Assembly (NCBI GenBank): GCA_964561475.1 | Contig: CAZLPU010000013.1 | Location: 10,789-74,788 of the forward strand | Length of the DNA stretch: 64,000 bases | Reading direction: 5' to 3' | Origin: CAYUYV01 sp964561475 | GTDB lineage: Bacteria; Pseudomonadota; Alphaproteobacteria; JAJFIK01 | Shown: in pieces, positions 1-8,462 of the stretch | Layout of the letters: each line of letters starts with the position of its first letter | Numbering within the stretch: position 1 is the stretch's first letter | The notes under the pieces: generated by a model | Seen by the model: the letters and a program-made list of their open reading frames with translations, nothing else | What the model was told of the DNA's origin: nothing | Databases searched by the model: none | Program-made: the position numbers and the translations under genes

Positions 1-430
1 CCAGAAGGTCCCGGGTGAGGGCCTGTTTGTCCGCAAGGCTCACCGGGTCGGCGGGTGCAGCGAGCATGGCCGATGAGCCGCCGGACAACAGCACGAGCAA
101 GGTGTCTTCCGGGCCAAGGCCTTCAGCCATCTCCAACGCGGCGGCCCCCGCCCGCTGGCTGCCCTGATCGGGCAGGGGGTGGCTTGCCAGAAGCAGTTCG
201 AACCCCTCCGGCGCATGGCCCCGGTGCAGGGCCACCACGATGCCCCGGGCCCTGTCTCCAAGAGCCCTCCTTGCGGCCCGGGCCATGGGGAGCGCTGCCT
301 TGCCCACGGCCAGAACCCGTACAGCGCCATCGAAATGCGCACCTGTCAGGGCCCGCTCGACGGCTTCGCCGGGATCGGCGGCATTCAGGGCGGTCCGGAA
401 GGTCTGCAGAAGCAGGTCAGTCGGCGTCAT
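1..430 (-). CDS. Glycerate 2-kinase / hydroxypyruvate reductase (MOFRL family), 3' end missing
   Basis: Only the first 143 codons are present; the gene runs off the left edge. The translation begins MTPTDLLLQTFRTALNAADP. It contains the family's early pattern: VLAVGKAALPMA, then ASHPLPDQGS, then LLSGGSSAMLAAP, the glycine/serine-rich nucleotide-binding loop of the MOFRL-associated glycerate kinase domain. Family members phosphorylate D-glycerate to 2-phosphoglycerate; older annotations call them hydroxypyruvate reductase (TtuD). It is the last gene of a minus-strand operon, 63 bp after the VOC gene, and would carry C3 hydroxy acids from glyoxylate or serine catabolism into glycolysis. The catalytic C-terminal MOFRL domain is outside the window, so activity cannot be judged. 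Confidence 0.85.
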   Translation of the reverse strand, partial: MTPTDLLLQTFRTALNAADPGEAVERALTGAHFDGAVRVLAVGKAALPMARAARRALGDRARGIVVALHRGHAPEGFELLLASHPLPDQGSQRAGAAALEMAEGLGPEDTLLVLLSGGSSAMLAAPADPVSLADKQALTRDLL

Positions 431-493
431 GGCTCATGTCGATCCGGGTTCTCGTCGATCTGGGCTATCGGCGGTCTGGCGGCGTGGGGCCGG

Positions 494-1012
494 TCAGGCG
501 GTGGCGAAGATCTGACTATCGTCCCGGAAAGCTTTAAATTCCAGGGCATTGCCGCTGGGATCGCGCACGAACATCGTGGCCTGCTCCCCGGGCAGACCGG
601 AAAAGCGGATGGTGGGGGCCATAATGAAATCCACCCGGGCCGCTTCGAGACGAGCGGCGAGACCCCGCCAGTCTTCCCACTCCAGGATGAGGCCGAAATG
701 CCGGCAGGGCACCTGATGGCCGTCCACGTCACTGCTGCTGCCCGGTTTTACGTCCTCGGGTGCCAAATGGGCGACGATCTGGTGACCGTGAAAATCGAAA
801 TCCACCCACTGATCGGCGCTGCGTCCCTCGCTACAGCCGAGCAGGCCGCCATAAAAGCCCCGGGCCGCGGAGAGGTCATGGACGGGAAAGGCCAGGTGAA
901 ACCGTGGCCGGTCCGGCTGGCCGGCGCTGTTGTGTCCCGGTCCCGCGCGCAGCGGCGAGAGTGATCCCTCGGTGGCCTGTTCACCGGATTTCGTGTCCAC
1001 GCCTTGCGTCAT
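494..1012 (-). CDS. VOC (glyoxalase/dioxygenase superfamily) protein
   Basis: 172 residues. A single VOC module starts near residue 37 (RFHLAFPVHDLSAARGFYGG) and ends FVRDPSGNALEFKAF, the usual final strand with a metal-ligand Glu. His near the first strand (FHLAF), His in CRHFGLILE and the terminal Glu could form a metal site. The start is the ATG overlapping the upstream aldolase stop as ATGA; a longer reading begins three codons earlier but loses this coupling. VOC members are glyoxalases, dioxygenases, epimerases or resistance proteins, and nothing here fixes the substrate. Co-translation with the PLP aldolase suggests a role in the same pathway. Confidence 0.85.
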   Translation of the reverse strand: MTQGVDTKSGEQATEGSLSPLRAGPGHNSAGQPDRPRFHLAFPVHDLSAARGFYGGLLGCSEGRSADQWVDFDFHGHQIVAHLAPEDVKPGSSSDVDGHQVPCRHFGLILEWEDWRGLAARLEAARVDFIMAPTIRFSGLPGEQATMFVRDPSGNALEFKAFRDDSQIFATA

Positions 1013-2277
1013 TGTGAGCAACCCCTTGCATCCACGGTGTAGATATCGACGAGGCTATCCCCGTCCACGCAGTGGATCCAGTCATAGAGATTGACCGTCG
1101 GGTCGCAATGGGGAACCACGCAGATGATGAGGGAGCCCAGGGGGATGTCCCTGGCCGGGGCGGGGATCGTGGGGTCATCGTTCAGGGCGTCGATGGCGGC
1201 CACCATCGCCAGAACGTCCCCGTCGCTGCGGGGACCGCCGCTGGCGGTCTCGTCCGTGCCGCCCAGAATGACGCCCCCATGCTCATCCCCCTGAAGAATG
1301 TAGCTCGCGCCTTCCGGGGCACCGGAATGAATGCGGGGCAGGGGACCGTCGGTGGCGAAAGCCTTCACCCCGCCGTCCGTGGTCACGAACACTTTCTGGC
1401 GCCGGCTCACCACCCGGGTGTAGACGAAGAGGGCGGGCTCGAAGGGCAGCCGTTCGGATGCCGTGCCGCCAATGGCATGATAGTCCCGGTCCATGAAGAT
1501 GTAGGAGCCCACCTGCAATTCGGTCAGGACACCGCTCTTGATGTCGAGGTCATAGGTGCCCGTGCCGCCGCCGGTGATGACCGGGCAGACAATACCCTCC
1601 TCCCGGAGCCGGTCCCTCAGGGCGGACACCGCCTGCCACTGTCGGCCCGTGTGCTCCGCCCGCAAAGCAGGGTCGTGGAGATGTTGAAGGTGGCCGCCAT
1701 AGGCCTGTAATCCGGCGAAATTCAAATGGCCCGACGCGACGATCTGGCGGACCAGGGCTTCGGCCTCGCCGGGAAGGGCGCCGGTGCGGTGGGTGCCCGT
1801 ATCCAGATCCACCAGAACCCGGAGAATTTCACCGTTTGCCTCCGCCGCACTGTCCAGATCGGCGATGTTGTCCGGGTCATCGGCAACCACCGCCAGGGCC
1901 GGGATGCGCTGGCTCAGGGACATCAGCCTGCGGATGGCCCGCCGCCCCACCACCGGAGAGGTCAGCAGAATGTCGCCGATGCCTTCCCGCGCCAGGGCTT
2001 CCGCCTCGCCCAGTTTGGCGCAGCAGATGCCAGCGGCGCCCTCGTTCATTTGATAGCGGGCGATGGCCGCGGACTTATGGGTCTTGGCGTGGGGGCGCAG
2101 GGTGACGCCGGTTCCGGCAACCGCCTGTGACATGCGGTCGAGATTGCGCTTGAAGGCTGGCAGATCCAGCACGAGGGCCGGGGTATCCAGATGCAGCCGT
2201 CCGCCCGGCTGGCCGATCAGGCCCGCATTGGGGGGCTGGGGGACGGTCCTTGCCCGATTGGTCACCGAGCGTCTCAT
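1009..2277 (-). CDS. D-threonine aldolase / beta-hydroxyaspartate aldolase-like PLP enzyme (DSD1 family)
   Basis: 422 residues, alanine-racemase-type N-terminal barrel plus C-terminal D-serine-dehydratase-like domain. The PLP lysine lies in LRPHAKTHKS. The phosphate-binding glycine loop is ITGGGTGTYD. The C-terminal metal motif is VPHCDPTVNLYDW: the His-x-Asp spacing is that of metal-dependent D-threonine aldolases, whereas D-serine dehydratases have His-x-Cys. Beta-hydroxyaspartate aldolases (BhcC), which condense glycine and glyoxylate, belong to the same group. The start is preceded by GGGAGA at a good distance. It lies 30 bp after the dehydratase-like gene and overlaps the VOC gene by ATGA. 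Whether it cleaves D-threonine, D-phenylserine or beta-hydroxyaspartate is not decided by sequence. Confidence 0.85.
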   Translation of the reverse strand: MRRSVTNRARTVPQPPNAGLIGQPGGRLHLDTPALVLDLPAFKRNLDRMSQAVAGTGVTLRPHAKTHKSAAIARYQMNEGAAGICCAKLGEAEALAREGIGDILLTSPVVGRRAIRRLMSLSQRIPALAVVADDPDNIADLDSAAEANGEILRVLVDLDTGTHRTGALPGEAEALVRQIVASGHLNFAGLQAYGGHLQHLHDPALRAEHTGRQWQAVSALRDRLREEGIVCPVITGGGTGTYDLDIKSGVLTELQVGSYIFMDRDYHAIGGTASERLPFEPALFVYTRVVSRRQKVFVTTDGGVKAFATDGPLPRIHSGAPEGASYILQGDEHGGVILGGTDETASGGPRSDGDVLAMVAAIDALNDDPTIPAPARDIPLGSLIICVVPHCDPTVNLYDWIHCVDGDSLVDIYTVDARGCSQ

Positions 2278-2307
2278 GGGTTTTCTCCCAGGTCAGGTGT
2301 GCCCAGG

Positions 2308-3309
2308 TCAGGCCTGGGCGTTCTTGGTCAGGATCGTGGCAAACAGACCGGGATCCACGTTCCCGCCACTCAGGACAGCAGCGACGGTCTGGCCCTTGAG
2401 GCTCTGTCCCGCCGCCATGACGGCAGCCAGTGCCACGGCGCCCCCCGGCTCCAGCACCAGTTTCAATTCCTTGAAGGCGAAGCGCATGGCCTCCGCCGTC
2501 TGGTCATCGCTCACTGCGACGGCGCCGCTCAGCAGGCGCTGATTGATGGGGAAGGTCATGGCACCGGGAATGGGCGCCATCAGGGCATCGCAGAAGGAGA
2601 GTTGTCCCGGCGTATTTGCAACCCGTTCACCGGCCGCGAGGGACCGGGCGGTATCGTCAAAGCCCACCGGCTCCACGGCGACCACTTTGGTGGCGGCGAA
2701 GGATGCGCCCAGGGCGATCGCGGTGCCCGCGCTCAACCCGCCGCCGCCGCAGCACACAAAGACCGTGTCCGGCTCCATGTCGGCATTGGCGAAATCCTCC
2801 GCCAGCTCCAGGCCGATGGTGCCCTGACCGGCGAGGGTGCGCGCATCGTCATAGGGGGCGATGATTTCCGCGCCGGTTTCCTCGGCAATGGCCCGGCCGA
2901 TGACTTCCCGGTCATCCGTGTAGCGATTGTAGAACTCGACCCGGGCGCCATGGCGCTTGCAGCCGTTGATCTTGGCGCCGGGTGCATCCTCGGGCATGAC
3001 GATGGTGGCGGGGCACCCCTGAAGACGCGCGCTCAGGGCAATCGCCTGGGCGTGGTTGCCGGAGGACCAGGCGAGGACGCCCCGGACAAGCTGGTCCGGG
3101 GTGAGGCCCGCCACGGCGTTATAGGCGCCGCGGAACTTGAAGGATCCGGTGCGCTGGAGGTTTTCCGGCTTCAGGAACACCTGGGCGCCGGTCATTTCAT
3201 CCAGGGCGTCGCTACGGATCAGGCTTGTGCGGACGATCGCCGGGGCAATCCGCCGGGCGGCGGTGTGAATTTCGTGGGGTTGTATCGGCAAGCCGTCGAA
3301 ACAGGGCAT
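2308..3309 (-). CDS. Serine/threonine dehydratase-like (fold type II PLP) enzyme
   Basis: 333 residues, the normal length for a catabolic threonine/serine dehydratase or serine racemase without an ACT domain. The PLP lysine is in GSFKFRGAYNA; SSGNHAQAIA binds the substrate carboxylate; CCGGGGLSAG is the phosphate loop; VLSGGNVD closes the fold. Family reactions are beta-elimination of serine or threonine; the same fold includes threo-3-hydroxyaspartate and beta-hydroxyaspartate dehydratases (BhcB). It lies 11 bp after the FMN oxidase and 30 bp before the D-threonine-aldolase-like gene, so the two PLP enzymes are almost certainly co-transcribed. That pairing is shared with the beta-hydroxyaspartate cycle. 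Confidence 0.88.
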   Translation of the reverse strand: MPCFDGLPIQPHEIHTAARRIAPAIVRTSLIRSDALDEMTGAQVFLKPENLQRTGSFKFRGAYNAVAGLTPDQLVRGVLAWSSGNHAQAIALSARLQGCPATIVMPEDAPGAKINGCKRHGARVEFYNRYTDDREVIGRAIAEETGAEIIAPYDDARTLAGQGTIGLELAEDFANADMEPDTVFVCCGGGGLSAGTAIALGASFAATKVVAVEPVGFDDTARSLAAGERVANTPGQLSFCDALMAPIPGAMTFPINQRLLSGAVAVSDDQTAEAMRFAFKELKLVLEPGGAVALAAVMAAGQSLKGQTVAAVLSGGNVDPGLFATILTKNAQA

Positions 3310-3320
3310 GGCGGGTCGTC

Positions 3321-4547
3321 TCAGGGGAATCTCTCCTTGGGCAGTGTGTCTGTCGCAGGGTACCTGTCCATGACACAGGCGGTGGTGATCCGGGCAACAT
3401 TGGGGACGCCGGCCAGTCCCATGGTGAGATCGAAATCGGCGATCAGGGACCGGACGACGGCTTCCACCCCCGCCTGTCCGGCCAGGGCCAGTCCGTAGAG
3501 ATAGGGTCGGCCGAGACAGGCGGCGGAGGCCCCCAGGGCCAGGGCCTTGAACATGTCCTGCCCACCCCGGATGCCGCTGTCGAAGAGGACCGGAATACGT
3601 CCGTCCACGGCCCGGGCCACGTCCGGCAGGGCCTCGATGGCGGCGATGGCGCCGTCCACCTGCCGGCCACCGTGATTGGAGACCACAATACCGTCCATGC
3701 CCTCGTCGATGGCCCGACGGGCATCATCGGCGTGCAGAATACCTTTCAACAGGATCGGCAGGCTGGTGTGCTCCCTCAGGAAAGACAGGTCCGACCAGGT
3801 CAGGGCCGGGTTTGAATAGGTAGTGAGGAATTTTTCGACGGACGGACCGATGTCTTCCTCCGGCGGTGCCCGCAGACCTTCACGGAACACCGGATCGGAT
3901 ACGTACTGGGCTATTCCAAGGCCATGGAGAAACGGCAGATGGGCAAGATCAAGATCCCGGGTCCGCCAGCCCAGCATGGTCGTGTCCAGGGTGACGATGA
4001 TCGCCTTGCAGCCGCAGGCTTCCGACCGGCGCACGAGGCTCGCTACAATCTCCCGGCTCCTGCTCCAGTAAAGCTGGAAGAGGCGGGGCGCGTCGCCCAT
4101 GGCCTCGGCGCAGACCTCCATGGCAACAGAGGCCTGATTGGAAAAAATCATCGGGACGCCCAATGCCGCCGCCGCCCGGGCCGTGGCCAGATCCCCTTCC
4201 GGATGGGCAAGGTCTTGAACACCGATGGGCGCCAGCATGAGAGGCGCGGGCATGGCCATGCCCAAAAGGTCGATGCCGCTATGGCGGGTGGATACGTCGT
4301 TCAGCATCCGGGGCACGATGGCCCAGCGGTCGAAGGCGGTCCGGTTGCGGTCCACGGTGCTTTCCCGTCCCGCACCGCAGGCGATGTAGCTGTACGCCTC
4401 GGGGGAAAGGACCTCGGCCGCCCGGGCTTCGAGGATATCGACATCCACGGGCACAGAGGGTTTGTCCCCCCCCAGTCCGCCGAAATAGAGTTCGAGTTGT
4501 CGCGCCGGGCCTGGATTGACACCCATGGCTTGGGTGAGATCGGTCAT
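3321..4547 (-). CDS. FMN-dependent alpha-hydroxy-acid oxidase / lactate 2-monooxygenase-like
   Basis: 408 residues, TIM-barrel family that includes L-lactate dehydrogenase (LldD), glycolate oxidase and lactate 2-monooxygenase. Visible signatures are the FMN-contacting APIGVQDLAHPEGD, LFQLYW, VTLDTTMLGWRTRDL, the barrel lysine in ILLKGI, and VVSNHGGRQVDGA, which carries the catalytic His and substrate Arg; VLFDSGIRGGQD binds FMN phosphate. The 40-residue N-terminal extension and LGWRTRDL resemble lactate 2-monooxygenases more than LldD. GAGGAA sits five bases before the ATG. As the first gene of the operon it would make a 2-oxo acid such as glyoxylate or pyruvate for the PLP enzymes downstream; that assignment is inference. 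Confidence 0.88.
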   Translation of the reverse strand: MTDLTQAMGVNPGPARQLELYFGGLGGDKPSVPVDVDILEARAAEVLSPEAYSYIACGAGRESTVDRNRTAFDRWAIVPRMLNDVSTRHSGIDLLGMAMPAPLMLAPIGVQDLAHPEGDLATARAAAALGVPMIFSNQASVAMEVCAEAMGDAPRLFQLYWSRSREIVASLVRRSEACGCKAIIVTLDTTMLGWRTRDLDLAHLPFLHGLGIAQYVSDPVFREGLRAPPEEDIGPSVEKFLTTYSNPALTWSDLSFLREHTSLPILLKGILHADDARRAIDEGMDGIVVSNHGGRQVDGAIAAIEALPDVARAVDGRIPVLFDSGIRGGQDMFKALALGASAACLGRPYLYGLALAGQAGVEAVVRSLIADFDLTMGLAGVPNVARITTACVMDRYPATDTLPKERFP

Positions 4548-5007
4548 GCGGGTTCCTCAAAGCCGGTCGTCTGCCAGCCGTTGATGTGATGGCGTCCCGC
4601 ATGGGCTTTGGGCCGGAAGGGGCTTGAGGCCGTTGGGAGACGGCGAGGCGGGCTGCTTGTTGGCCGCGTTTTGCTCCGCCACAAAACGTGATGATAAGCC
4701 TTGCAGCGAAGCGGCGACTGCGCAAGCGTGGGTTCTTTCTGAACGCCCTGAAATGCTCTGCTTCCGCCTGTCCCGCCCCGTGGTGAGATGCCTTTCCCGC
4801 ACCGAGATATTGCCTCAAGCGAGGTGTGTGGGCCCGAAGCGAGGTGTGTAGGACGGTCTTGAGCGGGGTTCGGAGGCAGGATCTGAAGCACGGCAACGCC
4901 GTTGATACGGCCCCGCTTTTTGCGGCTACCTGCGACAAGGTGACCACGCGGCCACCAGAGTCGACCCACTCTGTCAGCAGAGTTGAAACGAAACGGAAAT
5001 CATCCCA
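4548..5007. promoter_or_regulatory. Divergent intergenic region between hydroxy-acid operon and CoA-transferase
   Basis: About 460 bases separate the minus-strand oxidase operon from the plus-strand CoA-transferase, so promoters for both must lie here. No convincing coding sequence, tRNA or strong palindrome was seen. A short direct duplication occurs near 4818-4846, where CGAGGTGTGTGGGCCCGAAG is followed by CGAGGTGTGTAGGAC. No regulator gene is adjacent. Confidence 0.4.
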
Positions 5008-6279
5008 ATGCCCCAAAATCCATCCCCCACCTGTCTTGACGGGATCAAGGTTCTGGATCTGAGCCGGGTTCTGGCCGGTCCCTGGGCAACCCAGATCCTT
5101 GCGGATCTCGGGGCGGAGATCATCAAGATCGAAAATCCATCCGGCGGCGACGATACCCGCACCTGGGGACCGCCTTTCGTCTCGAACGGGGACGGCAAGC
5201 GGGGGGATGCGGCCTACTATCACGCGGTCAACCGGGGGAAGAAGTCCGTCGCCCTGGACCTGCGGGAGCCGAAAGCCCAAGAGGCCGTGCGCCAGCTGGC
5301 GGCGGATGCGGACATCCTGGTGGAGAACTTCAAGACCGGATCCCTGGCGAAATACGGTCTCGACTATCCAACCCTTTCGGCCCTGAACCCGCGACTGGTC
5401 TATTGCTCCATCACCGGTTTCGGGCAGACCGGCCCCTACCGCGAACGCCCCGGCTATGACTTTCTGCTCCAGGCCATGGGCGGGATGATGAGCGTTACGG
5501 GCGATCCGGATCATGTGCCGGGGGGCCATCCATTGCGGGCCGGTGTGGCGATCTCGGATCTCTTCACGGGCATGTATGCGACCGTGGCCATTCTGGCCGC
5601 CCTGCGCCATGCGGAACGCACCGGAGAGGGTCAGCACCTGGACCTTGCCCTTTACGACGTCACCCTTGGGGTCATGGCCAATCAGAACCAGAATTACCTG
5701 GTCTCCGGCACTGTGCCGGGGCGCATGGGCAATTCACATCCGAATGTGGTGCCCTATCAGGATTTCCGCACCGCCGACGGCTATGTGATCCTGGCCGTGG
5801 GCAATGACGGCCAGTTCCGCAAATGGTGCAAAGTGGCGGGCCGGGATGATCTTGAAGCGGATGAGCGGTTCACGGAGAATGCGGGCCGCATCACCAACCG
5901 GGACGCGCTGATCCCGGAAGTCGCCAAGACCATGGCCACCCGTTCGTCGGCGGACTGGGTCGAAGCCCTCAGCGAGGCCGGGGTTCCCTGCGGTCCGATC
6001 AACACGATCGCCGACGCATTTGCCGACCCCCATATCAAGGCACGGGGCCTTCTGGCGACGGCGGAGCATACCGCCGCCGGTCCTCTGGCGACGGTGCGCA
6101 ATCCTATCAAGTTCTCGAAAACGCCCACCCGGGTCGGCAACGCTCCGCCCATGCTCGGTGAGCATACGGAAGAAGTGCTTCAGGGTTTGGGGCTTGGCGG
6201 GCCTGATGAAGAGGTTGCGGCGGGTTCGGCGTCCGATGGGGTGGCAAGGGCGCCGTCGAGGGTGCCCCAAAGATCGTAG
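5008..6279 (+). CDS. CaiB/BaiF class III CoA-transferase
   Basis: 423 residues, typical for the formyl-CoA transferase/CaiB fold. It opens LDGIKVLDLSRVLAGPWATQ and continues LGAEIIKIENPSGGDDTR. The catalytic Asp is expected in the conserved segment between LVYCSITGFGQTGPY and RPGYDFLLQAMGG. The end, DEEVAAGSASDGVA, aligns with the usual last helix, then about eleven extra residues follow. The reaction is transfer of CoA between an acyl-CoA and a carboxylate; the substrate is unknown. It stands alone on the plus strand, divergent from the hydroxy-acid operon. Its last 100 bases overlap the 3' end of rimO on the other strand. Confidence 0.9.
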   Translation: MPQNPSPTCLDGIKVLDLSRVLAGPWATQILADLGAEIIKIENPSGGDDTRTWGPPFVSNGDGKRGDAAYYHAVNRGKKSVALDLREPKAQEAVRQLAADADILVENFKTGSLAKYGLDYPTLSALNPRLVYCSITGFGQTGPYRERPGYDFLLQAMGGMMSVTGDPDHVPGGHPLRAGVAISDLFTGMYATVAILAALRHAERTGEGQHLDLALYDVTLGVMANQNQNYLVSGTVPGRMGNSHPNVVPYQDFRTADGYVILAVGNDGQFRKWCKVAGRDDLEADERFTENAGRITNRDALIPEVAKTMATRSSADWVEALSEAGVPCGPINTIADAFADPHIKARGLLATAEHTAAGPLATVRNPIKFSKTPTRVGNAPPMLGEHTEEVLQGLGLGGPDEEVAAGSASDGVARAPSRVPQRS

Positions 6280-7604
6280 TCATCGGCCTCTTCGATCTTG
6301 ACCGGGACAATATCGCCGGGCTTCAGGCTGGTCTCGCCATTGAGAAAAACGGAGCCGTCGATTTCCGGCGCATCCCCCTGGCTGCGCCCGATTGACCCCT
6401 CATCATCCACTTCGTCGATGATCACGGGCAAGGTGCGGCCCACTTTGGCCGCCAGAAGCTCAGCACTCACCGCTTGCTGGACTTCCATGAAACGGTGATA
6501 GCGGGCGTCTTTTTCCGCGTCGGACACGGTGCCCTCAAGGGCATTGGCGGTGGCGCCGTCCACGGGCTCATATTTGAAACATCCCGCCCGTTCGATCTTG
6601 GCTTGCCGGAGAAAGTCCGTGAGGGTGTCCATATCCGCTTGCGTTTCCCCGGGAAAGCCCACGATGAATGTGGAGCGCAGGGTCAGGTCTGGGCAGATCT
6701 CCCGCCACCGGCGGATGCGCTCCAGAACCTTGTCCTGGTTGGCGGGGCGGCGCATGGCCTTGAGGACCGTCGGGCTGGCGTGCTGGAACGGAATATCCAG
6801 ATAGGGAAGGATCTTTCCCTCAGCCATCAGAGGGATAAGCTGATCCACATGGGGGTAGGGATAGACGTAGTGCAGGCGGACCCAGATCCCGAGCCGCCCC
6901 AGTTCCGTGCACAGATCGGTGATGTGGGCACGGATATCCTGTCCGCGCAGGGTGCTGGTTTCATGTTTCAGGTCCACGCCATAGGCACTGGTGTCCTGGG
7001 AGATGATCAGGAGTTCCTTGACGCCTGCCCGGGCCAGGGCCTCCGCCTCGGCGATCACCTGATTGGCGGGACGGCTTTTCAGCTTTCCCCGTAAAGAGGG
7101 AATGATGCAGAAGCTGCAGGTGTTGTTGCAGCCCTCGGAAATCTTCACATAGGCGTAGTGGCGCGGCGTGAGCCTGAGGCCCTCCTCGGGCATGAGCTGT
7201 TCGAAGGCCCGGGCCGGCGGAGCCACGGCGTCGTGCACCGCATCGACGACTGCCTCATATTGCTGGGGGCCCGTGACAGCAAGGACACCGGGATGGGTGC
7301 TGGTGATCAGCTCCGCATCCTTGCCCAGGCAGCCGGTCACGATCACCCGGCCATTTTCCGCTATCGCCTCGCCGATGGCCTCCAGGGACTCCGCCTTGGC
7401 GCTGTCCAGGAAGCCACAGGTGTTCACAAGCACTACATCCGCGCCGCCGTAATCGGCAGACAGGCTGTACCCTTCCGCCCGCAGCCGCGTGATGATGCGC
7501 TCGGAATCCACCAGGGCCTTGGGGCACCCCAGGCTGACCACACCGATCCGGCCCGGTTGTCGGGGTCCCGGCTCTGGGTTTTGAACTGTCGATTTCTCTT
7601 CCAT
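6180..7604 (-). CDS. rimO: Ribosomal protein S12 methylthiotransferase RimO
   Basis: 474 residues from the ATG giving MEEKSTVQ; an upstream in-frame extension of 28 residues is not conserved-looking. The N-terminal UPF0004 domain has its three cluster cysteines in SLGCPKALVDSE, NTCGFLDSAK and TGCLGKD. The radical-SAM motif CNNTCSFC follows in KISEGCNNTCSFCIIP, and a C-terminal TRAM domain ends near EEADDYDLWG. The enzyme adds a methylthio group to the conserved aspartate of ribosomal protein S12. SLGCPKA and the length distinguish RimO from MiaB. The last 30 residues, rich in Pro, Ser and Ala, exceed the family norm and are encoded in the overlap with the convergent CoA-transferase gene. Confidence 0.95.
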   Translation of the reverse strand: MEEKSTVQNPEPGPRQPGRIGVVSLGCPKALVDSERIITRLRAEGYSLSADYGGADVVLVNTCGFLDSAKAESLEAIGEAIAENGRVIVTGCLGKDAELITSTHPGVLAVTGPQQYEAVVDAVHDAVAPPARAFEQLMPEEGLRLTPRHYAYVKISEGCNNTCSFCIIPSLRGKLKSRPANQVIAEAEALARAGVKELLIISQDTSAYGVDLKHETSTLRGQDIRAHITDLCTELGRLGIWVRLHYVYPYPHVDQLIPLMAEGKILPYLDIPFQHASPTVLKAMRRPANQDKVLERIRRWREICPDLTLRSTFIVGFPGETQADMDTLTDFLRQAKIERAGCFKYEPVDGATANALEGTVSDAEKDARYHRFMEVQQAVSAELLAAKVGRTLPVIIDEVDDEGSIGRSQGDAPEIDGSVFLNGETSLKPGDIVPVKIEEADDYDLWGTLDGALATPSDAEPAATSSSGPPSPKP

Positions 7605-7698
7605 CGCGCCTCTATACTTCGGGTCAGGGGACGGGCCAAGGGGCGGCCCGTGAGATCGCGGCGCATGGGTCCGGACGGGGCCGTGCATGGAGGGGATG

Positions 7699-8304
7699 AT
7701 GAGGGGCTGGCAGCAGGCTTTCGCCTGGAATCTTGCATGGGCGATTTTTGTGTGCGCGATGTTTTCGTGCGCGATGTTTGTGTCTTTGGGACTGGCCGGG
7801 GGCGCCCACGCCAGTGGTCAAGCCGCCGACCGCGATTGCATTCTCGCCGCACAGAGGGCCTTTTCCGGCTCCTGGGTGACCTCGGTTCAACGCCGCAGGC
7901 CCGGTGATCCCCTCGAGATCCACCACCATGTGCGCTGGGACCGCAATGAGTGGCGCGGCCCGGACACTCTGGTCCGGCGCCAGTTCGATCAGGCCGGAGC
8001 CACCCAGCCCGTTCGGATCATCTCAGAAACACTGAACGCCAATGGGCTGGTTCTGGACATGACCGGACCCCGGGGGCGGGAGCGGCGGGATATGCCCGTC
8101 ACCTTCGGCTGCCGGTTTGACCGGGCGCTGCAAACCCATCACCTGGAGATGCGGTATCAAAGTTATTTTGGCGAGGATCTGTTCGATTTCGTCACCTATG
8201 TGGAAATCAGTGCCGGTGCGTTCCTGGTCCGCCGGTTTGCCCGGTTTCCCGACGACCAGGGCCCCTATTTCTGGGAGTCCTCGGAGGCCGCCCACCGGCC
8301 CTGA
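7699..8304 (+). CDS. Small exported protein of unknown function
   Basis: About 201 residues. The N-terminus MRGWQQAFAWNLAWAIFVCA continues hydrophobic to GLAGGAHASG, a signal peptide probably cut after AHA or ASG. Start chosen: the ATG at 7699 has GGAGG five bases upstream; in-frame ATGs at 7687 and 7696 lie before or against that site. The mature part holds two cysteines (DRDCILA and FGCRFD), which could pair in the periplasm, and ends in aromatic-rich strands (FVTYVEISAGAFLVRRF). No family was recognised. It is divergent from rimO and 158 bp upstream of the acyl-CoA ligase. Confidence 0.7.
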   Translation: MRGWQQAFAWNLAWAIFVCAMFSCAMFVSLGLAGGAHASGQAADRDCILAAQRAFSGSWVTSVQRRRPGDPLEIHHHVRWDRNEWRGPDTLVRRQFDQAGATQPVRIISETLNANGLVLDMTGPRGRERRDMPVTFGCRFDRALQTHHLEMRYQSYFGEDLFDFVTYVEISAGAFLVRRFARFPDDQGPYFWESSEAAHRP

Positions 8305-8383
8305 TTGCCGCCGCTCCCGGGCCTCTCTTCCTGCCACGCCACCAATTGACGCCTCACCCTTTGACGGCGGGCCGGGCCTGACG

Positions 8384-8441
8384 GATCATGACCTCAACAC
8401 TTGGCCCATAGTCCTCGCGTAAGGGGCATGGGGTCATGATC
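8384..8441. promoter_or_regulatory. 9-bp inverted repeat upstream of acyl-CoA ligase (possible operator)
   Basis: GATCATGAC at 8384-8392 and its exact reverse complement GTCATGATC at 8433-8441 flank a 40-base spacer in the leader of the acyl-CoA ligase gene. The spacing suits two half-sites or DNA looping better than one dimer site. No regulator gene is adjacent. Chance occurrence cannot be excluded. Confidence 0.25.
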
Positions 8442-8462
8442 AGCCATTGGAGGACGCGTTCC

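Noticed and set aside
4279..5637. 452-residue minus-strand frame spanning the oxidase start and CoA-transferase
   Set aside because: It overlaps the clear starts of two good genes on both sides and has no family signature.
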